This document shows, one piece after another, positions 7,730-17,501 of a stretch of DNA of 64,000 nucleotides. The DNA is from Fulvivirga ligni (GTDB taxonomy: Bacteria; Bacteroidota; Bacteroidia; Cytophagales; Cyclobacteriaceae). Position 1 is the stretch's first letter, and each line of letters opens with the position of its first letter. The notes beneath the pieces were generated by a model, which was not told where the DNA came from, searched no databases, and worked only from the letters and a program-made list of their open reading frames with translations. The position numbers and the translations under genes were made by a program. Location of the stretch: assembly GCF_021389935.1 (NCBI RefSeq), contig NZ_CP089979.1, forward strand, positions 1,779,001 through 1,843,000, given 5' to 3'.

Positions 7730-10700
7730 ATGAAAAAATTAAAATATGACCAAACATATACTTGGTCTGTATTATCTATGATTATGAAAATATGGCTGTT
7801 TATATTCATTAGTGCAGGGGTGGCACTGGCAGGAACCGTCAAATCTCAAAACCTTGATATTAACCTTAAAAATGTTACTGTCCGTAAAGCGCTTAACGTG
7901 CTTGAAAAAGAAAGCGACTATTCCTTTTTTTATAATGATTCATTTGCTGACCTAGACAAGCGGGTGTCCATTACCGCCAAGAATGAGGAGTTGAATACGG
8001 TGCTGACCAAATTGCTTTCAACTACTGCACTTACTTTCAAATTCCTGGACGGGAATCTTATTGTCATATCACCCAAAAACTTTGTAGAGCCCATATCAGT
8101 ATCAGGTAAAGTGACTTCGGCGGTGGATGGAGAAGTTCTACCTGGGGTAAGTATTACAATAAAAGGCACTTCTAAAGGTACTATCACAGATTTCGATGGT
8201 AACTACACGATAAAAGTAGATAATGAAGCATCGCTGATTTTTACCTTCATAGGTTATATGGATCAGGAAGTGGCCATTAACTCGCGCACTGTGATAGACG
8301 TGCAGATGGAGGAGGATATTACTACCCTGAATGAGGTAATGGTGATCTCAACTGGTTATCAGGATATTGATAAAAGGCTTTTCACTGGTTCCGTGGTAAA
8401 ACTGGATGCCGAAGAAATAGAAACAGAAGGCACCATAGATGTAAGCCGAATGCTTCAGGGACGTGCGGCTGGAGTGTCCGTTCAGAATGTGTCAGGAACC
8501 TTTGGTACGGCTCCTAAGATAAGAGTACGCGGTGCTACTTCCATTACCGGTGATAATAAACCACTTTGGGTTATAGATGGTGTGGTGTTGGAAGATATCG
8601 TGAATATCTCTCCTGACCAGCTTACCACAGGTGATCCTAACACCCTGATCGGGTCATCAGTAGCGGGGATCAACTCTGAAGATATTGAGAGCATTAACAT
8701 CCTTAAAGATGCCTCTGCCACAGCATTATATGGTGCTCGTGCCAAGGATGGTGTAGTGATCATCACCACTAAAAAGGGTAGAGTAGGTAAGCCTTTGATC
8801 ACTTATTCAGGAAACTTCTCTTCCTACCTGAAGCCATCGTATGACAATTACAATATCATGAACTCCAGTGATCAGATGTCAGTGTATGCGGAGCTGGAGC
8901 GAAAAGGATTTCTTAACCACTCCGATATATCCAGGAGCCCCAATGGCGGCATTTACAAAAAGATGTATGACTTAATCAATGGCTCCTTTGATGAGAACTC
9001 AGGCCAGTTTCCTTTGGCTAACACTCCGGAAGCCAGGCGAGCCTTTCTCAGCAGATATGCTACTGCCAATACCGATTGGTTTGATGAGTTATTCAGAAAT
9101 TCATTTGTTCAGGAGCATTCCCTGGGCATTTCTTCAGGTACAGAGGCCTCAAAGCTCTATTTTTCAACCAGTTACTATAATGATCAGGGTTGGACTATTG
9201 CCGACAGGGTGAAGAGGTATACTGCTAATGCCAGAGGTACTTTCAAGCTATCTGATAAAATAAGCCTTGGTTTTATTACCACCGGTTCTATCAGAGATCA
9301 GCGTGTGCCTGGTACCATCGATCGCCAAACTGATGCCGTTTCAGGAAGCTATAGCAGAGATTTTGATATTAATCCGTTTAGCTACGCACTCAATACGAGC
9401 AGGGCCCTCACCGCTTATGATGAAAATGGTGACCTCGAATATTTCACCAGAAATTATGCGCCTTTTAATATCATCAATGAGCTCAGCAAAAACTATATAG
9501 ACCTAAACGTGCAGGACTTCAAACTGCAGGGAGAGCTTAAATACAAGCTGTTTGACAACCTGACCTATGACCTGGTAGCTGCCGTAAGATATGTGAAAAC
9601 TACCACAGAACATCAGGTGCAGGAAGGCTCTAACATGGCAGAAGCCTACAGGGCGGATGGATCCCAAACTATTCGCCAGGGTAATAAATTTCTGTATTAC
9701 AACCCGGATTATCCTAACCTCGATCCAGTGGTGGTGCTTCCTGAGGGAGGTTTCTATAATCGTACTGATGATCAGATGGTTAGCTACTATGTGAAAAATC
9801 AATTGGGATGGAATCATCTATTCGCCAAGAAGCACAATGTGAACCTGGTACTGGGGCAGGAAATCAGACAGGTGGATCGTCAGAATGCTTACAGCAATGG
9901 CTATGGTTATCAATATGGCAAAGGTGGAGTTCCTTTTACCGACTATCTTATCCTGAAGCAACAGCTGGAGCAGAATTTCAATTATTTCGGTATGCAGAAC
10001 TCATTTGAGCGCTATGCCAGTTTCTACTCCGGACTGACCTATTCATATAACAGCAAATATGTTTTCAATAGTACCGTAAGATATGATGGCTCTAACCGCC
10101 TGGGTGAATCATCTACCTCGCGCTGGTTGCCAACCTGGAACGTCAGTGGTGCCTGGAATTTGGATTCTGAGGAGTTTATGAAAGGTGTTAGATCCGTTGA
10201 TTTCCTTACCCTAAAAGTAGGATACGGCCTTACGGCCAACATAGGAAATGCCACCAACTCGTCAGTGGTGTACAGAAGTGGTACCACCCGCAGGCCTTAT
10301 CTTGACGAAACAGAATCTCAGATAGGCATTGAAAGTCTGGAGAATTCTGATCTTACCTGGGAAAAGCAATACGAGACCAATATTGGGCTTAATGCAGGCT
10401 TGTTTAAGCGTTTCACCATCTCCGCTGATTATTATTGGAGAGACCACTTCGATCTGATCAGCCTTATCAAGACTTCAGGAATTGGCGGAGAAGCTTACAA
10501 GTATGTAAACTACGCTGACATGAAATCGCACGGGCTTGACCTGTCGCTGGGAGCTACCTTGGTAGATCATAGAGATTGGGGTTGGAATACCAATTTTATT
10601 TTCAGTTTCAATAAAAATAAGATCACTAACCTAAAGAATCAGCCCCGTATTTTGGACCTTATTTTCCCTGAAGGAGGTGCGCAACAAGGCTATCCGGTGA

Positions 10701-11365
10701 GAGGATTGTTTTCTATAGATTTTGAAGGCTTAGATCCTGAAACTGGTGTGCCTTTATTCCTTAATCAGGATGGTGAAATAAGCCCTAATGTATTCATGCA
10801 AAGCTATAAAACAGCGAACTTGAAATATGAGGGGCCAGTAGATCCTACAGTTACAGGTGGCTTTTCAAATACTTTCAGATATAATAACCTATCGTTAAAT
10901 ATCTTCCTCACCTATCAGGCAGGTAATAAGATCAGGCTTAATCCGGCTTTCAGTAGTTTTTATTCAGATCTTAATGCTTCACCACGCGAGTTTCATGACC
11001 GATGGATGTTGCCAGGTGATGAGCAGTATACCAATGTGCCGTCTATTGCAGATTTGCTAACGCTGAACCAGCTATATGCCACTGGTGAAGTGTATCCATA
11101 TAACAATTACAACTATTCTTCTGAGAGGGTGGCTGACGGATCTTATATTCGTTTGCGTACGGTTTCTCTTACTTATAATCTTCCAGGTAAGTTTTTAACG
11201 AATCTGAATTTGCAAACAGCATCATTCAGTCTTACGGGTACTAACCTTTTCTTATTGTATGCTGATAAGCGATTGTACGGCCAGGATCCGGAATTCTTTG
11301 CCTCTGGTGGGGTAGCCATGCCAGTAGCGAAAAAGATCACAGCTTCTATAAAACTTAGTTTCTAA
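7730..11365 (+). CDS. SusC/RagA TonB-dependent transporter with STN signalling domain
   Basis: 1211 residues. Order: long signal region (1-40), STN domain (about 41-115; LDINLKNVTVRKALNVL ... LDGNLIVISP), carboxypeptidase-regulatory domain (about 122-198; SGKVTSAVDGEVLPGVSI ... TDFDGNYTI), plug domain with SusC signatures (LQGRAAGVSVQN, IRVRGATSI, DASATALYGARAKDGVVII), then a beta barrel ending in ASIKLSF. The STN domain docks with FecR, so this receptor is both importer and sensor. With SusD immediately downstream it forms the substrate uptake gate of the outer membrane, powered by TonB/ExbBD. The substrate is unknown; the linked metallohydrolase lipoprotein hints at something other than a plain polysaccharide. 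Confidence 0.95.
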   Translation: MKKLKYDQTYTWSVLSMIMKIWLFIFISAGVALAGTVKSQNLDINLKNVTVRKALNVLEKESDYSFFYNDSFADLDKRVSITAKNEELNTVLTKLLSTTALTFKFLDGNLIVISPKNFVEPISVSGKVTSAVDGEVLPGVSITIKGTSKGTITDFDGNYTIKVDNEASLIFTFIGYMDQEVAINSRTVIDVQMEEDITTLNEVMVISTGYQDIDKRLFTGSVVKLDAEEIETEGTIDVSRMLQGRAAGVSVQNVSGTFGTAPKIRVRGATSITGDNKPLWVIDGVVLEDIVNISPDQLTTGDPNTLIGSSVAGINSEDIESINILKDASATALYGARAKDGVVIITTKKGRVGKPLITYSGNFSSYLKPSYDNYNIMNSSDQMSVYAELERKGFLNHSDISRSPNGGIYKKMYDLINGSFDENSGQFPLANTPEARRAFLSRYATANTDWFDELFRNSFVQEHSLGISSGTEASKLYFSTSYYNDQGWTIADRVKRYTANARGTFKLSDKISLGFITTGSIRDQRVPGTIDRQTDAVSGSYSRDFDINPFSYALNTSRALTAYDENGDLEYFTRNYAPFNIINELSKNYIDLNVQDFKLQGELKYKLFDNLTYDLVAAVRYVKTTTEHQVQEGSNMAEAYRADGSQTIRQGNKFLYYNPDYPNLDPVVVLPEGGFYNRTDDQMVSYYVKNQLGWNHLFAKKHNVNLVLGQEIRQVDRQNAYSNGYGYQYGKGGVPFTDYLILKQQLEQNFNYFGMQNSFERYASFYSGLTYSYNSKYVFNSTVRYDGSNRLGESSTSRWLPTWNVSGAWNLDSEEFMKGVRSVDFLTLKVGYGLTANIGNATNSSVVYRSGTTRRPYLDETESQIGIESLENSDLTWEKQYETNIGLNAGLFKRFTISADYYWRDHFDLISLIKTSGIGGEAYKYVNYADMKSHGLDLSLGATLVDHRDWGWNTNFIFSFNKNKITNLKNQPRILDLIFPEGGAQQGYPVRGLFSIDFEGLDPETGVPLFLNQDGEISPNVFMQSYKTANLKYEGPVDPTVTGGFSNTFRYNNLSLNIFLTYQAGNKIRLNPAFSSFYSDLNASPREFHDRWMLPGDEQYTNVPSIADLLTLNQLYATGEVYPYNNYNYSSERVADGSYIRLRTVSLTYNLPGKFLTNLNLQTASFSLTGTNLFLLYADKRLYGQDPEFFASGGVAMPVAKKITASIKLSF

Positions 11366-11382
11366 ACGATAATAACATTGAT

Positions 11383-12843
11383 ATGAATAGATATTCAGCA
11401 ATCTTATATTTCATTCTGCTTTTTCTGGGGGGTTGTGATGATTTCCTCTCACAGACCCCGGATGGCAGGACCAAGCTTGACACCAGGGAAAAAATAGGTG
11501 AGCTATTAGTAACTGCCTACCCTGAAGCTAATTATGCAGCGTTTTGTGAAGCTATGTCAGATAATGTGGAGGATAACCCTTCCGGTGGCCAGGATCAGCG
11601 AAACTCTGATGCCTATTTTTGGAGAGATGGGCTGTCTACCGCTCAGGATTCACCAGAATTTTACTGGAACTCTTGCTATGCAGCCATTGCAGCGGCCAAC
11701 CATGCCCTGAAAGCCATAGAACAGGCAGAAAATCCTGAGGAATATAGTGCAGAATACGGTGAGGCATTGGTAGCCAGAGCTTATTCTCATTTTATGCTGG
11801 TGAATTTATTTGCCAAAATGTATAACCCTAACTCTGCCACTTATGATCTCGGCATTCCATATGTGACTGACCCTGAGACGGTTTCATTAAAAACCTATGA
11901 GAGGAATACGGTAGCTTATGTTTATGAAATGATCGAGAAAGATCTTTTGGAAGGGTTGCCACTAATAGACGACAAAGCCTATGAAACAGGTGATGCCACC
12001 GGTGTGATCAAATATCATTTCTCTAAATCTGCTGCTAACGCCTTTGCTGTTAGGTTCTACCTTTTTACAAAGGATTATGACAAGGTGATAGATTATGCTG
12101 AAAGGGTGCTGGGTTCAGGTGAATTTGCAGATTATTTAAGGCCATGGAATACTGATTATAAATCACTTTCAGCACAGGAGCTGGCCAATATTTATACCAG
12201 ATCATCTGAAAGAACGAACCTTTTATTGAGCGAAACATTGACCGAGTGGCCAAGAAGGTTCAACAGCTTTAGGTTTTCGACCGGAGCCATTAAGTATCAG
12301 GAGCTGTTTCCTAATCCAAGTGGCGGAATATTCGCCTTTTCGACCTTTTACACATCTAGCGGCATCTATTTCATCAATAAATTCAAAGAGCATTTTGTGC
12401 GTACCGGCAATAATGCCAACACAGGTTATCCATACATGATGCTGCCTTTGTTTACAGTAGAAGAAGTGCTGCTCAGCAGAGCGGAAGCCTATGCTTTCAA
12501 AAATGAATTCCATGAGTCGCTGGCAGATTTAAATATCTGGATCTCCAAGCGCATCAATAACTATAATCCGGAGGTGCACCAGCTTACTTTTAACAGGCTC
12601 TATGAATTCTATCAGTATAACATAAATCAGCAGAATTTGGTGGCTGCTGCCTTGCATTTCAGACAGGTAGAGTTTTTACATGAAGGCATGCGCTGGTTTG
12701 ATATACGCAGACATCATATTCCGGTGGTTCACACTACCAGCAATGGTGAAACCTACGAGCTAAAGGCTGATGATGCGCGAAAAACGCTTCAAATTCCGCA
12801 AGAGGCCATGACCATAGGAGGTCTTCAACCCAATCCCAGATAA
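11383..12843 (+). CDS. SusD/RagB-family outer-membrane lipoprotein
   Basis: 486 residues. Lipobox LGGC in the N-terminal signal (ILYFILLFLGGCDDF). SusD features: early substrate-lid region (GEALVARAYSHFMLVNLFA), TPR-like helices (KSAANAFAVRFYLFTKDYDKV) and the C-terminal RagB/SusD part (EEVLLSRAEAYAF, VEFLHEGMRWFDIRRH, LQIPQEAM). It caps the SusC barrel on the cell surface and captures substrate. It lies 17 bp after SusC, in the same operon. Confidence 0.93.
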   Translation: MNRYSAILYFILLFLGGCDDFLSQTPDGRTKLDTREKIGELLVTAYPEANYAAFCEAMSDNVEDNPSGGQDQRNSDAYFWRDGLSTAQDSPEFYWNSCYAAIAAANHALKAIEQAENPEEYSAEYGEALVARAYSHFMLVNLFAKMYNPNSATYDLGIPYVTDPETVSLKTYERNTVAYVYEMIEKDLLEGLPLIDDKAYETGDATGVIKYHFSKSAANAFAVRFYLFTKDYDKVIDYAERVLGSGEFADYLRPWNTDYKSLSAQELANIYTRSSERTNLLLSETLTEWPRRFNSFRFSTGAIKYQELFPNPSGGIFAFSTFYTSSGIYFINKFKEHFVRTGNNANTGYPYMMLPLFTVEEVLLSRAEAYAFKNEFHESLADLNIWISKRINNYNPEVHQLTFNRLYEFYQYNINQQNLVAAALHFRQVEFLHEGMRWFDIRRHHIPVVHTTSNGETYELKADDARKTLQIPQEAMTIGGLQPNPR

Positions 12844-12861
12844 CCCACTTAAAGCAGAGAT

Positions 12862-14235
12862 ATGAATTTTAAGAAATATATAATTTATGCGGTGGCAATA
12901 ATACTATCTGCCACCTCCTGTGATGATCCCTATAATGATTCATTAAACGGTGACGCAGAATACGTGAATAATGATCCCAACCAAGAGCCTACTGAGCTGG
13001 ATAACTGGTTGGCCACAAACTTTACCAGTCCATTCAATATAGAAGTGAAATACCGATGGGATGCTTCGGAACTGAATATTAATAAAACTTTGGTGCCGCC
13101 AGAGGCCAGCAAAGTGCAGGGAGTTATGGAGGTAGTGAGAAAAGTATGGATTGACCCATATATCTCACTGGCCGGAGATGCCTTCATTAAAACATACTCG
13201 CCTAAACAATTTATGCTGGTAGGCAGCCCGGAATATAACTTTGATGGTACCATAAAACTAGGTACCGCGGAGGGAGGTAGAAAAGTGGTGCTTTATGTGG
13301 TAAACAGCTTTGAGCAAACAGATCAGTATTCTGTAAAGCAGCTTATCCATACCATTGAGCATGAGTTTGGCCATATTCTACACCAAACCAATTCGTATCC
13401 TTCTGAATTTAAGGAGATTACGCCTGGAGATTACACTGCCAACTGGAATCTGGTGTCATTGCAGGAGGCCCGTGCTCGTGGCTTTATCACCAGTTATTCT
13501 ATGCTTTCTCCGGATGAAGACTTCGTGGAAATGATCTCAATGATGTTGGTAGAAGGAAAAGAGGCTTATGAGGCTATTTTGGAATGTGAGACCGGGGCCG
13601 CAGGTAGAGCTATTTTGAGAAAGAAGGAAGAGCTGGTAGTGAAATACTTTGCAGAAACTTATGGCATAGATTTTTATCAGCTGCAGACAGAAGTACAGTC
13701 GGCCATAAATGAGATTGCACCATCTAATGGTGAAGGTGATGGAGATGAGGAGCCAGCGCCACTTCAGGAATTGTGGGGGCAGGGTAAAGAATATACTGCG
13801 CTTTATTATGATTTGAGCACTTTGGTGCAGCCTGATGATGTTATAGCCAGATATAATTATGACAACAACCTGCTCCATCAGCAAGGATATGCCCTTGACT
13901 ATAATTTCAAGCTGTTTTATGCTGAGGATGGTACCTTAACGCTTACGCTATATTATCATACCATCAACACCTCTAACCAAGAGTATTATGAGGCTAATTT
14001 TTGGTTTTTCGTGCCAGAAGGACCTGAGGAAAGCACCAGAACTTTATACTATAATGGTGGCGATATGAACAGCGGCTTCCTGGAATATGATGTACAGGCC
14101 ACGGGCATTTTGAGCTTTTTCGCCAACAGAACCTTTAATCTGAGCTGGGAACAATCGTGTAATGGAGATTACTATCCTACACTTTCCTTCGCTGATTCTC
14201 CTGACAATTATATACTAGGAATTCTGGGCAACTAA
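12862..14235 (+). CDS. Substrate-import-associated zinc metallohydrolase lipoprotein
   Basis: 457 residues with a lipobox (SATSC) and a gluzincin-like motif HEFGH (His167, Glu168, His171), followed about 55 residues later by DEDFVEMISMMLVEG, which could supply the third zinc ligand. Known of the family: lipoproteins with this motif are encoded next to SusC/SusD pairs in Bacteroidota and are called substrate-import-associated zinc metallohydrolases; their substrate is unknown. A C-terminal region (about 300-457) looks like an added beta-rich binding domain. It is 18 bp after SusD and shares the operon. Proteolysis or deconjugation of the imported ligand is inference. Confidence 0.78.
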   Translation: MNFKKYIIYAVAIILSATSCDDPYNDSLNGDAEYVNNDPNQEPTELDNWLATNFTSPFNIEVKYRWDASELNINKTLVPPEASKVQGVMEVVRKVWIDPYISLAGDAFIKTYSPKQFMLVGSPEYNFDGTIKLGTAEGGRKVVLYVVNSFEQTDQYSVKQLIHTIEHEFGHILHQTNSYPSEFKEITPGDYTANWNLVSLQEARARGFITSYSMLSPDEDFVEMISMMLVEGKEAYEAILECETGAAGRAILRKKEELVVKYFAETYGIDFYQLQTEVQSAINEIAPSNGEGDGDEEPAPLQELWGQGKEYTALYYDLSTLVQPDDVIARYNYDNNLLHQQGYALDYNFKLFYAEDGTLTLTLYYHTINTSNQEYYEANFWFFVPEGPEESTRTLYYNGGDMNSGFLEYDVQATGILSFFANRTFNLSWEQSCNGDYYPTLSFADSPDNYILGILGN

Positions 14236-14247
14236 ACTGAAGAAATT

Positions 14248-15606
14248 ATGAAGAAATTATTTTATTATATCAGCATCTGTTTTCTTTCAATAAGCGTGTT
14301 TAGTTGTGATAATGACTATGATACTATTTTTGAAGAGACACCAGATCAGCGATTGCAACAGGCTTTGGATGAGTACAATAGCCTGATTATCAATGCTCCA
14401 CAAGGGTGGAAAGCAGAGCTAACCACTGGAATTAACAGAACCTATTTTTATTATTTTGATTTTAATGAGGATGGCACTGTTACTATGGTTTCTGATTTCA
14501 GCCAGACCACAGCCGGAACCCCTGCCAGTAGCTCCTGGGTAATAAAAGCATTGCAAAAGCCTACTTTAAGCTTCAACACTTATTCCTATATCCACCTTCC
14601 GGCAGATCCTGAGGGCGATGTGAATGGCGGGGCTAATGGTGAAGGATTGATTTCAGATTTCGAATTCAGCTTTAGTAGTGTCAGTGAAGACAGTGTGATC
14701 CTAACAGGTGTGCAGCGTTGTGCTTCTCTGAAGTTGACGCCTGCTACTGAAAATGAAAGGAGCGCTATTCTGGATCAGGAGATTCTAAATGTGCTGGACG
14801 GTGTAGTGCAAACAACGGCTGCTCACAAAAGCATGAAAATGGTACTTCCCGATGGTGATGAGGTGCCGGTGGTAATCGATGTAGCGCAAAGGGTTTTCGG
14901 AGCGCAATATCAATCGGAAAATGGAGGTGATATATTGTCATTTCAAACAGGATTTAATTTTGAAATTGAAGGTATCAAGTTGAGTCATCCCTTTGAGATT
15001 AAAGGTTATACCATCCAATACTTATTCTGGGATGGTGAGCAATCGCAGATCACTGTAGATTTGGATGGTGAAACTCGTGTGGTTGGCTTTGATGAACCGT
15101 TTATTTTCGAGGTGAGCACACCGCTTTCTGGTGAGTTGGGTGAAGCTTATGCCGGGGTTTTGATCCCACAGGGTTCAGGCGAGAATCCGCTAAGTGGCCA
15201 GTCTGATAGCTTTATTGCATCTTATAATGCCGCCGCCAGTTACATGGCCTCAGGTCCTTATCAGCTTACTTTGAGGGAGATGGAGCTGAATTTTGATGCT
15301 TCTGCCAAAACCATGAATCTAAATGTGTATATATCACAAACCAATAACGGTAGTACTTCCATCTTCCTGGCTCAATATGGCTACTCTTATAGTGTTGATG
15401 CTGATGGACTTATCAAATTCAGCTTCTTAGGAGCCAACGACAACGGCTGGTTGATTTATGGTGATTTGTACGATATTTTATTTCATATAGAAAGCGACAA
15501 TTTTAGCACAGAGTATATCGGCGGTGACCTGAATCTTATCGGTGGATTTTTTAGTGAAGAAAGTCCGGAATTTTACTTTTCAGGCTATCTGCTGAGAGAC
15601 ATGTAA
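14248..15606 (+). CDS. DUF4302-type lipoprotein
   Basis: 452 residues with a lipobox (ISVFSC). The N-terminal part (DQRLQQALDEYNSLIINAPQ followed by GWKAEL and a FDFNEDGTVTM stretch) matches what is known of DUF4302 lipoproteins, which accompany the HExxH metallohydrolase and SusC/D genes in this kind of operon. The function is undetermined; a surface ligand-binding accessory is likely. It starts 12 bp after the metallohydrolase stop. Family assignment is from memory of signature segments and was not searched. Confidence 0.65.
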   Translation: MKKLFYYISICFLSISVFSCDNDYDTIFEETPDQRLQQALDEYNSLIINAPQGWKAELTTGINRTYFYYFDFNEDGTVTMVSDFSQTTAGTPASSSWVIKALQKPTLSFNTYSYIHLPADPEGDVNGGANGEGLISDFEFSFSSVSEDSVILTGVQRCASLKLTPATENERSAILDQEILNVLDGVVQTTAAHKSMKMVLPDGDEVPVVIDVAQRVFGAQYQSENGGDILSFQTGFNFEIEGIKLSHPFEIKGYTIQYLFWDGEQSQITVDLDGETRVVGFDEPFIFEVSTPLSGELGEAYAGVLIPQGSGENPLSGQSDSFIASYNAAASYMASGPYQLTLREMELNFDASAKTMNLNVYISQTNNGSTSIFLAQYGYSYSVDADGLIKFSFLGANDNGWLIYGDLYDILFHIESDNFSTEYIGGDLNLIGGFFSEESPEFYFSGYLLRDM

Positions 15607-15626
15607 TTAAATTTAACTCAACGAAA

Positions 15627-16055
15627 ATGTTAAAAAGAGATTATTTTAAAATATTGATATTGCTGTATATCATCCTTCTGGTAGTATCTGCATGCAGCGA
15701 TGATGATGCTCATACTGATCAAGAGGGTGTGAATCAAATCATAGGTGAATGGAAAGCGGTGGAGGTAAGCAAAGACGGTGATGCTGATGACAGATTTGAT
15801 GACTTTAAACTGAGTATTTCAGCTGATGCCATGACAACCTCTGGTGATCCTGACTCAATATTTCCGGTAGGGAATTATGAGGTGAAGGACACGGAGAAGT
15901 CATTTTATATTAAATGCGACCAGGTGGATATGACAGTACAACCGGACGGTGATAAGTTGTATGTCAGCTTTGTTAAGTCTGCTACAGCTTCCGGCGGTAA
16001 GGTAAATGCAGTAGATGGGGAATATTACTTTACTCTTGAAAAAGAAACCAATTAA
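15627..16055 (+). CDS. Small lipoprotein, lipocalin-like, function unknown
   Basis: 142 residues. Signal peptide with lipobox (VVSACS). The mature part is short and beta-rich (GEWKAVEVSKDGD ... GNYEVKDTEKSFYIKCD ... DGEYYFTLEK), resembling the small lipocalin-like stress lipoproteins of Bacteroidota, but no family was recognised firmly. It is the last gene of the uptake operon, 20 bp after the DUF4302 gene, and a strong terminator follows. Confidence 0.7.
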   Translation: MLKRDYFKILILLYIILLVVSACSDDDAHTDQEGVNQIIGEWKAVEVSKDGDADDRFDDFKLSISADAMTTSGDPDSIFPVGNYEVKDTEKSFYIKCDQVDMTVQPDGDKLYVSFVKSATASGGKVNAVDGEYYFTLEKETN

Positions 16056-16076
16056 GGTAATAGTGATATCTTGAAT

Positions 16077-16107
16077 GAAAGGGTGGTAAGTAGCCACCCT
16101 TTTTTTA
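16077..16107 (+). terminator. Terminator ending the SusC/D-metallohydrolase operon
   Basis: AAAGGGTGG (16078-16086) pairs with CCACCCTTT (16094-16102) around a 7-nt loop and runs into a T7 tract. A classic rho-independent terminator. Confidence 0.9.
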
Positions 16108-16142
16108 TAGGTTTCGTATAATCAGAATATCTGAAGCCTTTC

Positions 16143-16919
16143 ATGAACATTAAATCATTCTTACCCTGCGCTCAGCTACAGCCTTTTATTAAATCATTTT
16201 TGATTATAGAAACGCATGCTTCGGAGGCAGTTAATACGGTATTCCCCGATACCTCATTAGTCATGGCACTCAGGTATAAGGGCAAGGTGAGTTATTCTGT
16301 GAATAATGATGCTAATGACTTACCTACTATGGTGCTCACCGGACTGAGGCGATCAGCCAGAAAGATGCATTATGAGCTTAACACGGGAAATATCCTCATC
16401 ATTTTTAAAACAGGTGGTGCCAGGCAGTTCTTTCGAGAACCTTTACATCTGCTTTTTGAAAGCTCAGAACCACTGGATTCCCTTGACGGATGTTCTGGAC
16501 GTAACCGTCTAGAAGATCAATTATCTGGCGCTGAAAGTCATGCGCATAGAATTCAAATTATTCAGCAATTTCTGCTTTCTCGCTTCAGGAAGCTTGAAAA
16601 TGATAGCCTTGTAGACGCCGCCGTTCAGAAAATATCGAATACTAAAGGATTAATTCGAGTGACAGAATTGTCTAATGAACTTTGCATTAGTGTCGATGCT
16701 TTTGAAAAGCGATTTAGAGAAGCTGTAGGTACTACTCCCAAGCGGTTTTCTAATGTTATCCGGTTGCAGAATGTGGTGAAAAGCCATTCGAAAACCAAAA
16801 CCCTGTCTGAGCTGGCCCTGGATGCGGGCTACTTTGATCAGCCTCATTTTAATAAAGACTTTAAGATATTCACAGGCCAGACCCCCTCTGAGTTTGCAGC
16901 CCGCCCCATTTTTTGGTAA
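16143..16919 (+). CDS. AraC-family transcriptional regulator
   Basis: 258 residues. The C-terminal half holds the two helix-turn-helix units (IRVTELSNELCISVDAFEKRF and LSELALDAGYFDQPHFNKDF, ending GQTPSEFAA). The N-terminal ~130 residues begin FLPCAQLQPFIKSFLIIE, the pattern of Bacteroidota AraC proteins with a DUF6597-like sensor. Its target is not evident; the ABM-domain gene 67 bp downstream on the same strand is the nearest candidate. Confidence 0.88.
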   Translation: MNIKSFLPCAQLQPFIKSFLIIETHASEAVNTVFPDTSLVMALRYKGKVSYSVNNDANDLPTMVLTGLRRSARKMHYELNTGNILIIFKTGGARQFFREPLHLLFESSEPLDSLDGCSGRNRLEDQLSGAESHAHRIQIIQQFLLSRFRKLENDSLVDAAVQKISNTKGLIRVTELSNELCISVDAFEKRFREAVGTTPKRFSNVIRLQNVVKSHSKTKTLSELALDAGYFDQPHFNKDFKIFTGQTPSEFAARPIFW

Positions 16920-16986
16920 TCACTGATTTTTTACAAGACTTTCGTCATGTGCTGATAGAATTTTGTAAAAACAAATATTCAAAACC

Positions 16987-17394
16987 ATGACAGTTAAACT
17001 AACAATGCTTTTAGTAATCCTTGTAGGAGGTGTTGCTTATGCTCAAACTGCTAAAAATCAGAATGATATGAATAAAAATGAAATCACCGTCTTCGTTGAT
17101 CGGTTCTATGTGCCGAAAGAGGCAATAGTGGAGTTTAAAGAAAGAACGAAAATTAACAGAAAATTCATTGAAGCGCTAGATGGCTTTATTGAACATGCTG
17201 CCTATGAATCTTATAACGATGATGGTAATCTTACCCTGATTACCATCGCGAAATGGGAGAGCATGGAGGCCATTCAAAAGGCCAAACAAAAAGTGCAACA
17301 AAAGTATAAAGAGGAGGGGTTTGACTTAGCACGGATGCTCAAAAGACTAAACATTACCATGGAGCGAGGACTGTTTAAAGAAGAGGAGCTTTAG
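16987..17394 (+). CDS. Exported ABM-domain (antibiotic biosynthesis monooxygenase-like) protein
   Basis: 135 residues: a signal peptide ending in VAYAQ, then one dimeric alpha/beta-barrel ABM domain (EITVFVDRFYVPKEAIVEF ... LTLITIAKWESMEAIQKAK). Family members oxidise small aromatics or degrade haem, but many have no known reaction. Export of an ABM protein to the periplasm is less usual. It lies behind an AraC regulator gene. Confidence 0.72.
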   Translation: MTVKLTMLLVILVGGVAYAQTAKNQNDMNKNEITVFVDRFYVPKEAIVEFKERTKINRKFIEALDGFIEHAAYESYNDDGNLTLITIAKWESMEAIQKAKQKVQQKYKEEGFDLARMLKRLNITMERGLFKEEEL

Positions 17395-17501
17395 TTAAGT
17401 TTAAAACTTATTAGCCCTTTAATTGGCCGCTCGGCATATTTTAAAGTATAAGAACGCTAATGTCCGTTATAAATCATGGACGTTATAAATTATATTTTAA
17501 A

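Noticed and set aside
16143-17394. Antibiotic biosynthesis cluster
   Set aside because: A single exported ABM-domain protein next to an AraC gene; no biosynthetic enzymes nearby.
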